Below the pieces are notes generated by a model that saw only the letters and a program-made list of their open reading frames with translations, searched no databases and was not told where the DNA came from. A DNA stretch of 64,000 nt from Fusobacterium varium (GTDB lineage: Bacteria; Fusobacteriota; Fusobacteriia; Fusobacteriales; Fusobacteriaceae): the NCBI GenBank assembly GCA_002356455.1, contig AP017968.1:310001-374000 (forward strand), in the 5' to 3' direction. The translations under genes and the position numbers were made by a program. Shown here piece by piece: positions 55,360 to 63,585 of the stretch (its first letter is position 1; every line of letters starts with the position of its first letter).

Positions 55360-55384
55360 AGGGTACTCAAAATCAGAGTACCCT
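55360..55384. terminator. Bidirectional terminator between tyrA and the ROK kinase
   Basis: AGGGTACTC pairs with GAGTACCCT around a 7-base loop. T-rich sequence follows on the plus strand and A-rich sequence precedes it, so it can serve both convergent transcripts. Confidence 0.8.
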
Positions 55385-55390
55385 TTACTT

Positions 55391-56257
55391 TTATTTAAAA
55401 CAAAGAGCCAAAGCTCCCAAAATTCCAGCATCTTCTCCAAGAGCTGGAGGAACGATATATTCATCAATATTTTTTAAAATATTTTCAGTTTGAATATATC
55501 CATTTAAAAGCTGAACTACTTTTTTTCTGATTATAGGGAAAAGATGTTTCTCTCTCATTACTCCCCCACCTAACATTATTTTTTCAGGTGACAGAACAAG
55601 TATATAATTTACAAGGGCATGGGCTATATAGTATCCTTCCATTTCCCAAGCAGGGTGATCATCTGGGATATCTACACCTTTCATTCCCCATCTTCTCTCA
55701 AGAGCTGGACCTGAAGCCATACCTTCCAGACAGTTTCCACCATGAAATGGACAGTTTCCAACAAATTTATCTCTAGGATGTCTGTTGACAAAAATATGTC
55801 CCATCTCTGGGTGAAGCATTCCATGGACAAGTTTTCCTTCAACTACTGCTCCTCCTCCAATTCCAGTTCCTACAGTGAGATAGATTGAGCTTTTTAAGTC
55901 TTTTCCAGCTCCCCATACATATTCACCAAAAGCAGCAGCATTTACATCTGTATCAAAATATACTGGAATATCAAAGTTCTTTTTAATTTCTCCAACAAGA
56001 TTGAAATTTTTCCATGCAGTTTTAGGAGTGGAAGTTATATAACCATAAGTTTCGGAATTTTTATTTAAGTCAATAGGACCAAAACATCCTATTCCAATTG
56101 CTTCAATGTCTTTACCCTTAAAAAAAGATATAACATTTTTCATTGTTTCATGTGGCAGTTCTGTAGGGAAAGAAACTCTTTCTATTAATTCACCAGATTT
56201 AGTTCCTATTCCACATACAAATTTTGTTCCACCAGCTTCTATTGCACCAAAGAACAT
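55391..56257 (-). CDS. ROK-family sugar kinase (fructokinase/glucokinase type)
   Basis: A 288-residue kinase with the ROK features AIEAGGTKFVCGIG (phosphate loop), DTDVNAAAFGEYVWGAG (catalytic Asp), TVGTGIGGGAVV, HPEMGHIFVNRHPRD and the zinc-binding GNCPFHGGNCLEG. The pattern EMGHI...CPFHGGCLEG is that of ScrK/GmuE-like fructokinases rather than NagC-type regulators, since there is no HTH. The ATG at 56257 with GGGAGG is chosen over an upstream in-frame ATG at 56320. Confidence 0.85.
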   Translation of the reverse strand: MFFGAIEAGGTKFVCGIGTKSGELIERVSFPTELPHETMKNVISFFKGKDIEAIGIGCFGPIDLNKNSETYGYITSTPKTAWKNFNLVGEIKKNFDIPVYFDTDVNAAAFGEYVWGAGKDLKSSIYLTVGTGIGGGAVVEGKLVHGMLHPEMGHIFVNRHPRDKFVGNCPFHGGNCLEGMASGPALERRWGMKGVDIPDDHPAWEMEGYYIAHALVNYILVLSPEKIMLGGGVMREKHLFPIIRKKVVQLLNGYIQTENILKNIDEYIVPPALGEDAGILGALALCFK

Positions 56258-56498
56258 AGTATTTCCTCCCATTCCCATATATTTTAAAATCATTTTATCT
56301 TCTATGATATATTTTACCATTTCTTTGAGAAAGTTTGTAGATAATAAATAAAAAAATTTAGAAAAATTAATTCTCTAAACCACTGTAAGAAATGGGTTTT
56401 GAATTTGAAGAGAAAAGGAGTATAATAAAGATTAAATATAGGAGAAAACTATATAATTTGATATAATGTATTAGATAATATAGATTTAGGAGGAAAAA

Positions 56499-56939
56499 AT
56501 GATACTAGCAGGAAATAAGAAAGCATTTTTCGATTATTTCATAGAAGATAAATTTGAAGCCGGTATTGAGTTAGTGGGAAGTGAAGTGAAATCTGCAAAA
56601 GCTGGGAAAATAAGCATAAAAGAATCTTTTATAAGAATAATAAATGGAGAAATTTTTATTATGGGAATGTCAATAGTTCCATGGGGATTTGGAAGTGTGT
56701 ATAATCCAGATGAAAGAAGGGTGAGAAAACTTCTTCTTCATAAAAAAGAAATAAGAAAACTTTACGAAAAAGTATCTCAAAAAGGATATACTATTGTTCC
56801 TTTGAATGTTCATCTGTCTAAGGGATATGTAAAACTTGAAATAGCTCTGGCAAGAGGTAAGAAAAACTATGATAAGAGAGAAAGTCTAGCTAAAAAAGAT
56901 GTAGAAAGAGATCTTCAAAGGATAGCAAAAGAAAGATAA
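56499..56939 (+). CDS. smpB: SsrA-binding protein
   Basis: A 146-residue tmRNA partner in ribosome rescue. AGNKKAFFDYFIEDKFEAGI and LVGSEVKSAKAGKISIKESF are canonical, and the C-terminal basic tail (KKNYDKRESLAKKDVERDLQR) is the part that enters the mRNA channel. It lies directly upstream of ssrA. Confidence 0.96.
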   Translation: MILAGNKKAFFDYFIEDKFEAGIELVGSEVKSAKAGKISIKESFIRIINGEIFIMGMSIVPWGFGSVYNPDERRVRKLLLHKKEIRKLYEKVSQKGYTIVPLNVHLSKGYVKLEIALARGKKNYDKRESLAKKDVERDLQRIAKER

Positions 56940-56941
56940 AA

Positions 56942-56970
56942 TTGAAAAAAATTTAAAAATGTGCTATACT
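56942..56970 (+). promoter_or_regulatory. Promoter of ssrA
   Basis: TTGAAA (56942-56947), a 17-base spacer and TATACT (56965-56970) stand immediately after the smpB stop codon, about 27 bases before the mature tmRNA 5' end; the short leader would be removed by RNase P. Confidence 0.7.
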
Positions 56971-56996
56971 CTGATGTAGTATAAAAATTGAATAAT

Positions 56997-57344
56997 GGGG
57001 ATGCAAAGGTTTCGACGGGGTTCTCAGGTTATAAGTAGCAGGCCAGGATGACCGCTGTGAGAGGTCAACTCATCGTTTAGATGGAAATAGAAATTACGCT
57101 TTAGCTGCTTAATGTCAGCTCACCTTTGAACATATTCTTCTGTAAATGTGTTCAGCCAAGGTGTCACTAAAATACAGATTACCCTAAATGATTTCTCTAA
57201 GTTATAGGGGACATTCCAGAGGATAGCTTTAGTTAGCCCTGTCTGTGGGATTAACTACTGCGAAATCTAATAGCAGACTAAGCTTGTAGAAGCCTATGGC
57301 GCTGGTAATTTCGGACACGGGTTCGATTCCCGTCATCTCCACCA
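56997..57344 (+). ncRNA. ssrA: tmRNA (SsrA), 348 bases
   Basis: The 5' end GGGGATGCAAAGGTTTCGAC and the 3' end GGTTCGATTCCCGTCATCTC followed by CACCA form the tRNA-Ala-like half: GGGGATG pairs with CATCTCC and CCA is encoded. The tag frame reads GNRNYALAA followed by TAA (57083-57112), with ALAA as expected for protease recognition. Pseudoknot-forming G/C-rich stretches fill the rest. Accessory DNA starts straight after the CCA. Confidence 0.96.
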
Positions 57345-57760
57345 TTTCTAGCCATGTCCATCATTGAAAAATTTTTCATGTTGATAACAACACGGTTATT
57401 GTAGACAATGACCTTTTCAATGAATGTTTCTAATATATTTTTCACAATATTATCATCTTTAGAATCAAGGGTTTTACTTAATTCTATGAGGTGATTTTTT
57501 ATTTTATTTTTATCAATAAATTCTGGGTTAAAATCATATTACTTTATTTTTCTTTTCAATTCAAACATCTTCAATTCTATTTCATTATTTTTTTTATTGA
57601 AAACCTCATCAGATATTTTTTTATTTAAATTACAATCTAATAATTTTTCTGCTTTTAATTTATTCTTACTTTTGAAATATATATTATAAAATTCATATTT
57701 CAATAATCTTAAATTTATTAAATATTCTGTCAATAGGCTAGTATTTCTGAAATATATCAT
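57278..57760 (-). pseudogene. Decayed C-terminal part of a large serine recombinase, ending inside ssrA
   Basis: Read on the minus strand from 57760, the frame gives KLLD...KISDEVFNKKNNEIELK, then an in-frame TAA (57541-57539), then IDKNKIKNHLIELSKTLDSK, DDNIVKNILETFIEKVIVYN and so on. This lines up with the C-terminal part of the intact recombinase at 60912 (TDKYKIKNHLIELGINLNSK, DDYLLKTLIQTFVRKIVVH). The frame then crosses the ssrA 3' end as GGDDGNRTRVR and stops at 57278. The N-terminal catalytic domain is missing. It is the remnant of an element that integrated at the ssrA 3' end. Confidence 0.8.
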
Positions 57761-57952
57761 AGAATGGCTGCCTTATTTTTTGATTTTATCCTTTCTGTCA
57801 ATTTCTAAAATAATGATATTTTACTGTTTAAAAACTCAGGATATTGTAGAAATACTAATATTTATATGTTATACTAATATCAAATTATACAAGCAAAAAT
57901 ATGAAAATTGTTTTATTTTTAGCTGATTAGCAGCAGATGAGGTGTACTAGAT

Positions 57953-58354
57953 ATGATTCAATGCAAAATACGAACAGAATGTGGTAAGGAAAAAACTGTT
58001 GCTTGGGAAGAAATTAGGGAGGAGCTTTTCTCACTTGATAATTCTGAGCGTGGAGTTTCAAACAGAGAAGGAGCTTTTGTTACAATGTGGTTTGAACAAA
58101 ATGGGACTGATGATGAATTTATGCAGTGCATGCCTGACTACCCTAAATCAGAAGGTTTTTTCAAAAGACTGTTTGGTTTATCAAAAAGGGTATCTGTAAG
58201 TATTTCTTCTTATACTGTAGAAGTGGGCACTGGTGAAAAAATATACATATCTCAAGTTGATACAAAAGAGCAAGTTATTCAAATTTTTTATAATTATTAT
58301 TTGAGCCGAAAATTACCAGATATTACTGACTGGAAAGACAGTGGAATCATTTAA
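57953..58354 (+). CDS. Hypothetical protein, 133 residues
   Basis: I do not recognise this protein. It is soluble, acidic, with several aromatic residues (FVTMWFEQNGTDDEFMQCM) and no signal or membrane segment. It lies alone in the accessory region after ssrA. Its ribosome site is GATGAGGTG, modest. Size and isolation would suit an immunity or antitoxin-like cargo gene, but nothing in the sequence shows this. Confidence 0.5.
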   Translation: MIQCKIRTECGKEKTVAWEEIREELFSLDNSERGVSNREGAFVTMWFEQNGTDDEFMQCMPDYPKSEGFFKRLFGLSKRVSVSISSYTVEVGTGEKIYISQVDTKEQVIQIFYNYYLSRKLPDITDWKDSGII

Positions 58355-58748
58355 GATAAATTTATTGAGGTTATATTTTTTAGTAGCCAAATTTATCTCT
58401 AGATTAAATTTTTAAGGGATTATGTAGATGTATAAATGTTTATTAAGGAAATAATTTTTATATTAATAACAGCATAATTAATATATACTGTTATTTTTTA
58501 AAGTAATGCTTTTAATATATTCTTATGAAAAACTCATCTTTAAAATGAAAGAAATTATATAATTTAAAAAATTAATTTTTTAATATCAGAAAAAGAAAAT
58601 TATATATTTTAAAATTAATGAAAAAAATTAAAAAATAAAAAAGGAAAATATATAGTGCTGGCAGTATAAGTATAATAGATATGGAAATAAATTACGATAA
58701 TACAGGTGATTTATTTATTTAAAATAAAAATAACTAGGAGGAAATGGT
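58355..58748. other. AT-rich intergenic region before the rubredoxin gene
   Basis: About 390 bases of very A/T-rich DNA without a supported gene. A TATAAT at 58671-58676 may be the -10 of the rubredoxin promoter, with no clear -35. I see nothing else in it. Confidence 0.4.
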
Positions 58749-58907
58749 ATGAAAAAATATGAATGTAAAGTATGTGGATATATTTATGATCCAGTAGAAG
58801 GAGATCCAGATAGTGGAATAGCTCCAGGAACAGCATTTGAAGATATTCCTGATGATTGGGTATGTCCTTTATGCGGTGTAGGAAAAGACGATTTTGAAGC
58901 AATCTAA
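58749..58907 (+). CDS. Rubredoxin
   Basis: A 52-residue electron carrier starting [15 protein letters not shown], with the second iron-binding pair [13 protein letters not shown]; the four Cys bind one Fe. TAGGAGG lies upstream. In anaerobes rubredoxin feeds electrons to rubrerythrin, superoxide reductase or flavodiiron proteins. Monocistronic with its own terminator. Confidence 0.96.
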   Translation: MKKYECKVCGYIYDPVEGDPDSGIAPGTAFEDIPDDWVCPLCGVGKDDFEAI

Positions 58908-58926
58908 TAAAAAAATTAAAAGATAG

Positions 58927-58953
58927 AAGGCAGGATGTTGCATCCTGTCTTTT
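58927..58953 (+). terminator. Terminator of the rubredoxin gene
   Basis: AAGGCAGGATG and CATCCTGTCTT pair around TTG (one G-U pair), followed by TTTGGTTTT. Confidence 0.75.
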
Positions 58954-59085
58954 GGTTTTAAAGGAATAAGAAGGGAAGAATAGCAACTTTAACTAAACAT
59001 TTTTTTAAGTAAAAGCAACTACTGATATATAGAAGAAAGAAAAAAATTATGTTAAAATGATAAAAAAACAGCATAAGGGGGAAGA

Positions 59086-60090
59086 ATGAAGTACAGAAGC
59101 AGTTTTTTTATAATGATATATAATTTTATATGGACTATACTTGGATGTACAGGAATAATGTTATTTTTAACATATATACTTTCAAGATTTATAGTTATAA
59201 GATTTTCTCATTTATATTTAATAGGAACAGCAGTATTGTTAATTTGTGCTATTTATTCAATAACAGCAGGGTATTTTGTTGTAGATATAGGAGAAAGGGA
59301 AGTTACTATAAAAAATCTAATATCACAAAAAGAAAAATTAGAATTTGATAAATATGTCTTTTCATCAAGAATATGTACTCATTCTATAAATTTTATACCG
59401 ACACAGGTAGAAAGATTTTTAATTATATTTGATGGAAATTTAGAAAAGGAAATAAAATTATCAAATTTTTCAAAAAAATCATTTGATGAAATACTAGCAG
59501 TTTTAAATAAAAAAACAATTAATAAAGAAGAAATTAAAAATTCTTTAAAAAAAGAGATATTTAATATTCCAAAAGAAGATATATTGGAAGAACATATGAA
59601 ATTACTGAAAAGATATATAATAATAGCTGTAGGAGCTTCCATAGCATTGAGTGGAGGATTGTATTATCTAATTAAAAAAAACTCTGGGAGGAATGAAATA
59701 ATTCCATTTTTTGGAATGATGATTTTATTTAATATTTTAATGTTTGGAATACCGGGAATAGCCATATTCTATGAATACTTAAAAAAAGGAAATGAAACTC
59801 CTGAAAGAATACATGTTGATATGGATAGTATTAATATTGATAATAAAATTTATAGTATGAAAGAAATAAAAAAAATAGTTGCTACTCCAGCTTCATATGA
59901 AGAGGGACTGATTGGAAAAAATTTTAGAAAAATAATTATATATACTAACAGGAATAGGAGAATTCTGTATCTGGGAGCAAGAGCTGCTGCTGGAATAAAT
60001 AAAGTGGTCTATGAAGAATATGAAGAACTTTGTAATATTATAGAAAAGTCAGCTATTATAAATGATATAGACTTTTTCTATGATTTATAA
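59086..60090 (+). CDS. Hypothetical membrane protein with duplicated two-helix plus soluble-domain layout
   Basis: A 334-residue protein with two pairs of membrane helices (about residues 10-65 and 172-230). After each pair comes a beta-rich region (FVVDIGEREVTIKNLISQKEK and HVDMDSINIDNKIYSMKEIKKI) resembling a PH-like or YcxB-like module, so the chain may be an internal duplication. No enzymatic motif is visible. It has GGGGGAAG before the ATG. Confidence 0.6.
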   Translation: MKYRSSFFIMIYNFIWTILGCTGIMLFLTYILSRFIVIRFSHLYLIGTAVLLICAIYSITAGYFVVDIGEREVTIKNLISQKEKLEFDKYVFSSRICTHSINFIPTQVERFLIIFDGNLEKEIKLSNFSKKSFDEILAVLNKKTINKEEIKNSLKKEIFNIPKEDILEEHMKLLKRYIIIAVGASIALSGGLYYLIKKNSGRNEIIPFFGMMILFNILMFGIPGIAIFYEYLKKGNETPERIHVDMDSINIDNKIYSMKEIKKIVATPASYEEGLIGKNFRKIIIYTNRNRRILYLGARAAAGINKVVYEEYEELCNIIEKSAIINDIDFFYDL

Positions 60091-60179
60091 AATATTTATA
60101 AAGAAAAAGGATATGTCTAAATACAACAGAATAATTTTATGAAGTAGAATTTTATAAAATGTATTTAGGAGGAGTATTT

Positions 60180-60830
60180 ATGGCAGAGAATAAAAATAAA
60201 AAAGGGATGGTGGTTTTCACCAAATTCAGTCCTTATACAGTTGTGGATACTAAAATAGAAAATTATAAAGGGGAAGAGTATGAAACACCAAGAACAGTTT
60301 CATTATGCAGATGTGGTCATTCTAAGAACAAGCCTTTTTGTGATGGAACCCATGCAAGGGGAGTAGAATTCAATAATGAAAGGGAAGAGGAGAAAACTAG
60401 AGGAATAAAAGGATATAATGGAGATAAGATAGTAGTTTATTTTGATAAATATATATGTAAACATGCTGCAAAATGTGTAAAGGGATATCCAGAAGTATTT
60501 GATCCTGATAAAATTCCTTGGATAGAAATGAAAAATGCAACAGATATAGAAAAATTAATAAAAGTAATAAGAAGTTGTCCATCAGGAGCACTTTCATATC
60601 AACTAGAAGGTGGAGAAAGGGAAACTATTTATCATGATGTGGAAAAAATAATTATTGAAAAAAATGGGTCTATCAATATTACAGGTGGAGTCAAGGTAAT
60701 AGATGATAATAATTCTGAAGAAATATTAGACAGTAAAGAACACTATTCATTATGCAGATGTGGTCATTCAAAACATAAACCTTTCTGTGATGGAACACAT
60801 AAACATATAAAATTTAATGATGAAGAATAA
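60180..60830 (+). CDS. Iron-sulfur protein: two CDGSH domains flanking a mono-cluster ferredoxin domain
   Basis: A 216-residue protein. The first CDGSH motif is CRCGHSKNKPFCDGTH (about residues 42-57), the second CRCGHSKHKPFCDGTH near the C terminus; each supplies three Cys and one His for a 2Fe-2S cluster. Between them, residues about 85-140 form a Fer4_19-type segment (YICKHAAKCVKGYPEVF, VIRSCPSGALSY). The ATG at 60180 has AGGAGG upstream and is preferred to one at 60159. Role is probably electron transfer or redox sensing; no partner is evident. Confidence 0.88.
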   Translation: MAENKNKKGMVVFTKFSPYTVVDTKIENYKGEEYETPRTVSLCRCGHSKNKPFCDGTHARGVEFNNEREEEKTRGIKGYNGDKIVVYFDKYICKHAAKCVKGYPEVFDPDKIPWIEMKNATDIEKLIKVIRSCPSGALSYQLEGGERETIYHDVEKIIIEKNGSINITGGVKVIDDNNSEEILDSKEHYSLCRCGHSKHKPFCDGTHKHIKFNDEE

Positions 60831-60834
60831 AAAG

Positions 60835-60885
60835 AAGGGGCTGTTGCAAATTAGTTTATCAATCACTAATTTGCAACAGCCCCTT
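60835..60885. repeat. Long perfect hairpin repeat, probable terminator or relic of a mobile end
   Basis: AAGGGGCTGTTGCAAATTAG and its complement CTAATTTGCAACAGCCCCTT, extended by one more pair, form a 21-base stem with a 9-base loop between the iron-sulfur gene and the recombinase. The core CTGTTGCAAA resembles terminal repeats of some insertion sequences. A short T-run makes termination possible. Confidence 0.7.
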
Positions 60886-60911
60886 TGTTAAATGAAGGAG
60901 GGAAATAGAAG

Positions 60912-62459
60912 ATGGGAAAAAGAGCAGTAGCTTATTGTAGATTCAGTTCAGATAATCAAAGAGCAGAAAGTATATTAGCTCATATGAGAGCAATAGAAGA
61001 GTTCTGTGAGCGAGAAGGGTACTCATTAATACGAGCATATAAAGATGAAGCTATATCTGGGACATCTATAGATGACAGAGAACAATTTTTAAAAATGATA
61101 AAAGATGCAGAGGAAAAAGAGTTTCAATATGTAATAGTACATAAGTTTGATAGGTTTGCAAGAAATAGATATGATCATGCCATTTATGAAAAAAGATTAA
61201 ATGATAACGGAGTTAAATTAATATCAGTGTTAGAACAGTTAAATGATTCTCCAGAAGCAGTAATATTAAAATCAGTGTTGACAGGAATGAATGAGTATTA
61301 CTCTCTTAACTTGGCTAGAGAAGTAAGAAAAGGACAAAAAGAGAATGCACTTAAATGTTTTCATAACGGAGGTTTGCCACCTCTTGATTATGACCTGACT
61401 AAAGATAAAACCTATATCATCAATGAACAGGAGGCTAAAATAGTTAGATTGATTTTTAAATTATATTTAGAAGATAAAGGAGACGCTAATATAGCTGACG
61501 AATTAAATTCATTAGGATATAGAAATAAACTAGGAAGCCCATTTAAGAAAATAAGTATTCGAGATACCTTACTTAATGAAAAATACACAGGGACTTTCAT
61601 TTATGGAAAGAAAGACAAAAAGGGAAAACTTACAGGACAGGAGTTGAGAATAGAAAATGGAATTCCTATTATTATATCAAAGGAGATATTTGAAAAAGTA
61701 CAGATAAAATTTGCTTCAAAAGTTAGAAGTACTACAGGAAGATCTACAGCAAAGAAAACTTACCTTTTAACTGGGCTATGTGAATGTGGGGAATCAGGAG
61801 GATATAGAACTGTTAATAGAGATGGATCTTCTTATTATGGGTATCAATGTAGAAATAGAAAAGATAAAGTCAATAATTGTCAAAATACATCTATCAGAAG
61901 AGAAATTTTAGAAGAAACTGTAATTTCTGCACTAAAAGAAAATATTTTCTCAAGTTCACAGATAGATATTATCACAGATAAAGTCTATAATTACATAAAT
62001 GAAAATTTTAAACATTCAGCTAAAGAGATAAATAGAATTGAGAAATCTCTCAGTAAACTTCAAGATAAGGCGAATAAATTATTAGACCTATTCCTTGAAG
62101 GAACAATATCAGAGGATAATTATAAGAATAAGAAAGGAGAAATAGATATGGAGAGTATAAGGTTAAAGGAAGAAAAAATAAGATACAATGATGCTCCAGA
62201 ATTTACAGACAAATATAAAATAAAAAATCATCTCATAGAATTAGGAATAAATCTAAATTCTAAAGATGATTATCTACTTAAAACTTTAATACAAACTTTT
62301 GTCAGAAAAATTGTTGTTCATCGTACTTCGATAGTGCTAGAACTTAGAATTTTCCCCATGTTGACACCAGCTAAGGTTGGTGGAGATGAGGCACAACACC
62401 CTTTAGCCATATCTATCACTCTGCCAAAATTATTCAAGAAAGGGAGTTTAAAACAATAG
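60912..62459 (+). CDS. Large serine recombinase (site-specific integrase)
   Basis: A 515-residue recombinase. The catalytic domain (1-145) has the nucleophile in AYCRFSSDNQR (Ser12 or Ser13) and the conserved FDRFARNRYD. Then come the recombinase domain (about 165-265; IRDTLLNEKYTGTFIYG), a zinc ribbon (LCECGESGG...QCRNRK...NCQN, about 290-330) and a coiled coil (about 370-430). Intact, so it may be active. Its C-terminal coding end contains TGGTGGAGATGA (62378-62389), the exact complement of the last 12 bases of ssrA. Confidence 0.93.
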   Translation: MGKRAVAYCRFSSDNQRAESILAHMRAIEEFCEREGYSLIRAYKDEAISGTSIDDREQFLKMIKDAEEKEFQYVIVHKFDRFARNRYDHAIYEKRLNDNGVKLISVLEQLNDSPEAVILKSVLTGMNEYYSLNLAREVRKGQKENALKCFHNGGLPPLDYDLTKDKTYIINEQEAKIVRLIFKLYLEDKGDANIADELNSLGYRNKLGSPFKKISIRDTLLNEKYTGTFIYGKKDKKGKLTGQELRIENGIPIIISKEIFEKVQIKFASKVRSTTGRSTAKKTYLLTGLCECGESGGYRTVNRDGSSYYGYQCRNRKDKVNNCQNTSIRREILEETVISALKENIFSSSQIDIITDKVYNYINENFKHSAKEINRIEKSLSKLQDKANKLLDLFLEGTISEDNYKNKKGEIDMESIRLKEEKIRYNDAPEFTDKYKIKNHLIELGINLNSKDDYLLKTLIQTFVRKIVVHRTSIVLELRIFPMLTPAKVGGDEAQHPLAISITLPKLFKKGSLKQ

Positions 62460-62469
62460 CTCCCTTTAA

Positions 62470-63585
62470 TTATTCCTTTATTCTATATTTATTTTTTACT
62501 AAATCAAATTGTGACTTTTTTATAATATATAAATTTCCTTTTGTTCTAGTTAATGCAACATATAATTTATTAACTGTTATAGAAGTTAATGGTTTTTTAA
62601 ATTCTCTGGAATCTAAATTTTCAAACCCACTAGATAAAATTACACATATATTTTCATATGTATCTCCCTTTGAATATCCCCAGTTAACTGCATTAAAATT
62701 ATATTTTTCTGCTTCCTTAAATACTAATTTTTTTATCTCTATATTTTCTAAGATATCTTCTATTTCTTCATTCTTTAAAAAAGTTACTTTTCCAACATTT
62801 TTATTATCAGCTGAAATATTTATATCTAATTTTTCTTTTACAAAACCACAAATTTCTTCTGGACATCTTCTAGAACTTAATAAGGATTCAGTATCTATTT
62901 TGATTTTTAGTTTTGTCATTTTTTTTAAATATTCTTCATAACTAACACTTTTCTTACTTGTTCCTAAAGGTTTTCCTGTATTATTTTTTCCGCTTACTGA
63001 ATGCTGATAATAATCTCCTACAGCTAATACTCTATTGAATTTTTTTAACAAGTTCTCTAAAAATTCGTAGTCATTACCTCTAAAATCTTGAAATTCATCT
63101 ATATAAATTTTATCAAAAAAGATATTAAGATTAGTAATACCTTTTTCAATTAAATTTATATCTTTATTTTTTACTACACAAATCAGTTTTGTCATCAAAC
63201 AACAGAACCATTTATTATTTTCAATATAATGTCCTATTTTATCTTGTGTAATATAATTTTTATTATAAATACCAATACCATTATTAAATGGTGGTGGTGG
63301 ATCTTTGAAAGAAATTCCATTAACTTTTAAATTTTCTATTCCAAAAAATTTAAAAATAGTGGGTTTATAAGGAAGAATAAAAAATTGATATACAAAACTA
63401 TGAAAAGTCATAATTTTAGTTTTTATAGGAATTTTTCCATATTGTTTTTTTATTTCTTCTTTTATATTAAAAATATTTTGATTAGTAAAAGCTAATATAA
63501 GATTTTTTTCTTCTAAATTTAATTTTGAAACTAAAGTATATGTTTTCCCTGCTCCTGCGACAGCTAATATTAATTTCTTATCCAT
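62470..63585 (-). CDS. Small UvrD/GajB-like superfamily 1 helicase
   Basis: A 371-residue helicase. Motif I is AVAGAGKTYTL at residues 8-18, motif II IYIDEFQDF at about 165, the Q/III region AVGDYYQHS, and the C-terminal motif VI VALTRTKGNLYI. It is shorter than PcrA/UvrD (over 600) and GajB (about 490), so accessory subdomains are reduced. Its start overlaps the end of the OLD-type nuclease gene by 16 bases, so the two are cotranslated. That pairing is the layout of Gabija (GajA-GajB) and class 2 OLD systems. It converges with the recombinase gene. Confidence 0.82.
   Translation of the reverse strand: MDKKLILAVAGAGKTYTLVSKLNLEEKNLILAFTNQNIFNIKEEIKKQYGKIPIKTKIMTFHSFVYQFFILPYKPTIFKFFGIENLKVNGISFKDPPPPFNNGIGIYNKNYITQDKIGHYIENNKWFCCLMTKLICVVKNKDINLIEKGITNLNIFFDKIYIDEFQDFRGNDYEFLENLLKKFNRVLAVGDYYQHSVSGKNNTGKPLGTSKKSVSYEEYLKKMTKLKIKIDTESLLSSRRCPEEICGFVKEKLDINISADNKNVGKVTFLKNEEIEDILENIEIKKLVFKEAEKYNFNAVNWGYSKGDTYENICVILSSGFENLDSREFKKPLTSITVNKLYVALTRTKGNLYIIKKSQFDLVKNKYRIKE

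Noticed and set aside
57539-57760. A 73-residue minus-strand frame as a separate small gene
   Set aside because: It aligns with the coiled-coil part of the neighbouring large serine recombinase and continues in frame beyond its stop codon, so it is part of a pseudogene.
58711-58986. A 91-residue minus-strand frame
   Set aside because: It is antisense to the clear rubredoxin gene and its terminator.
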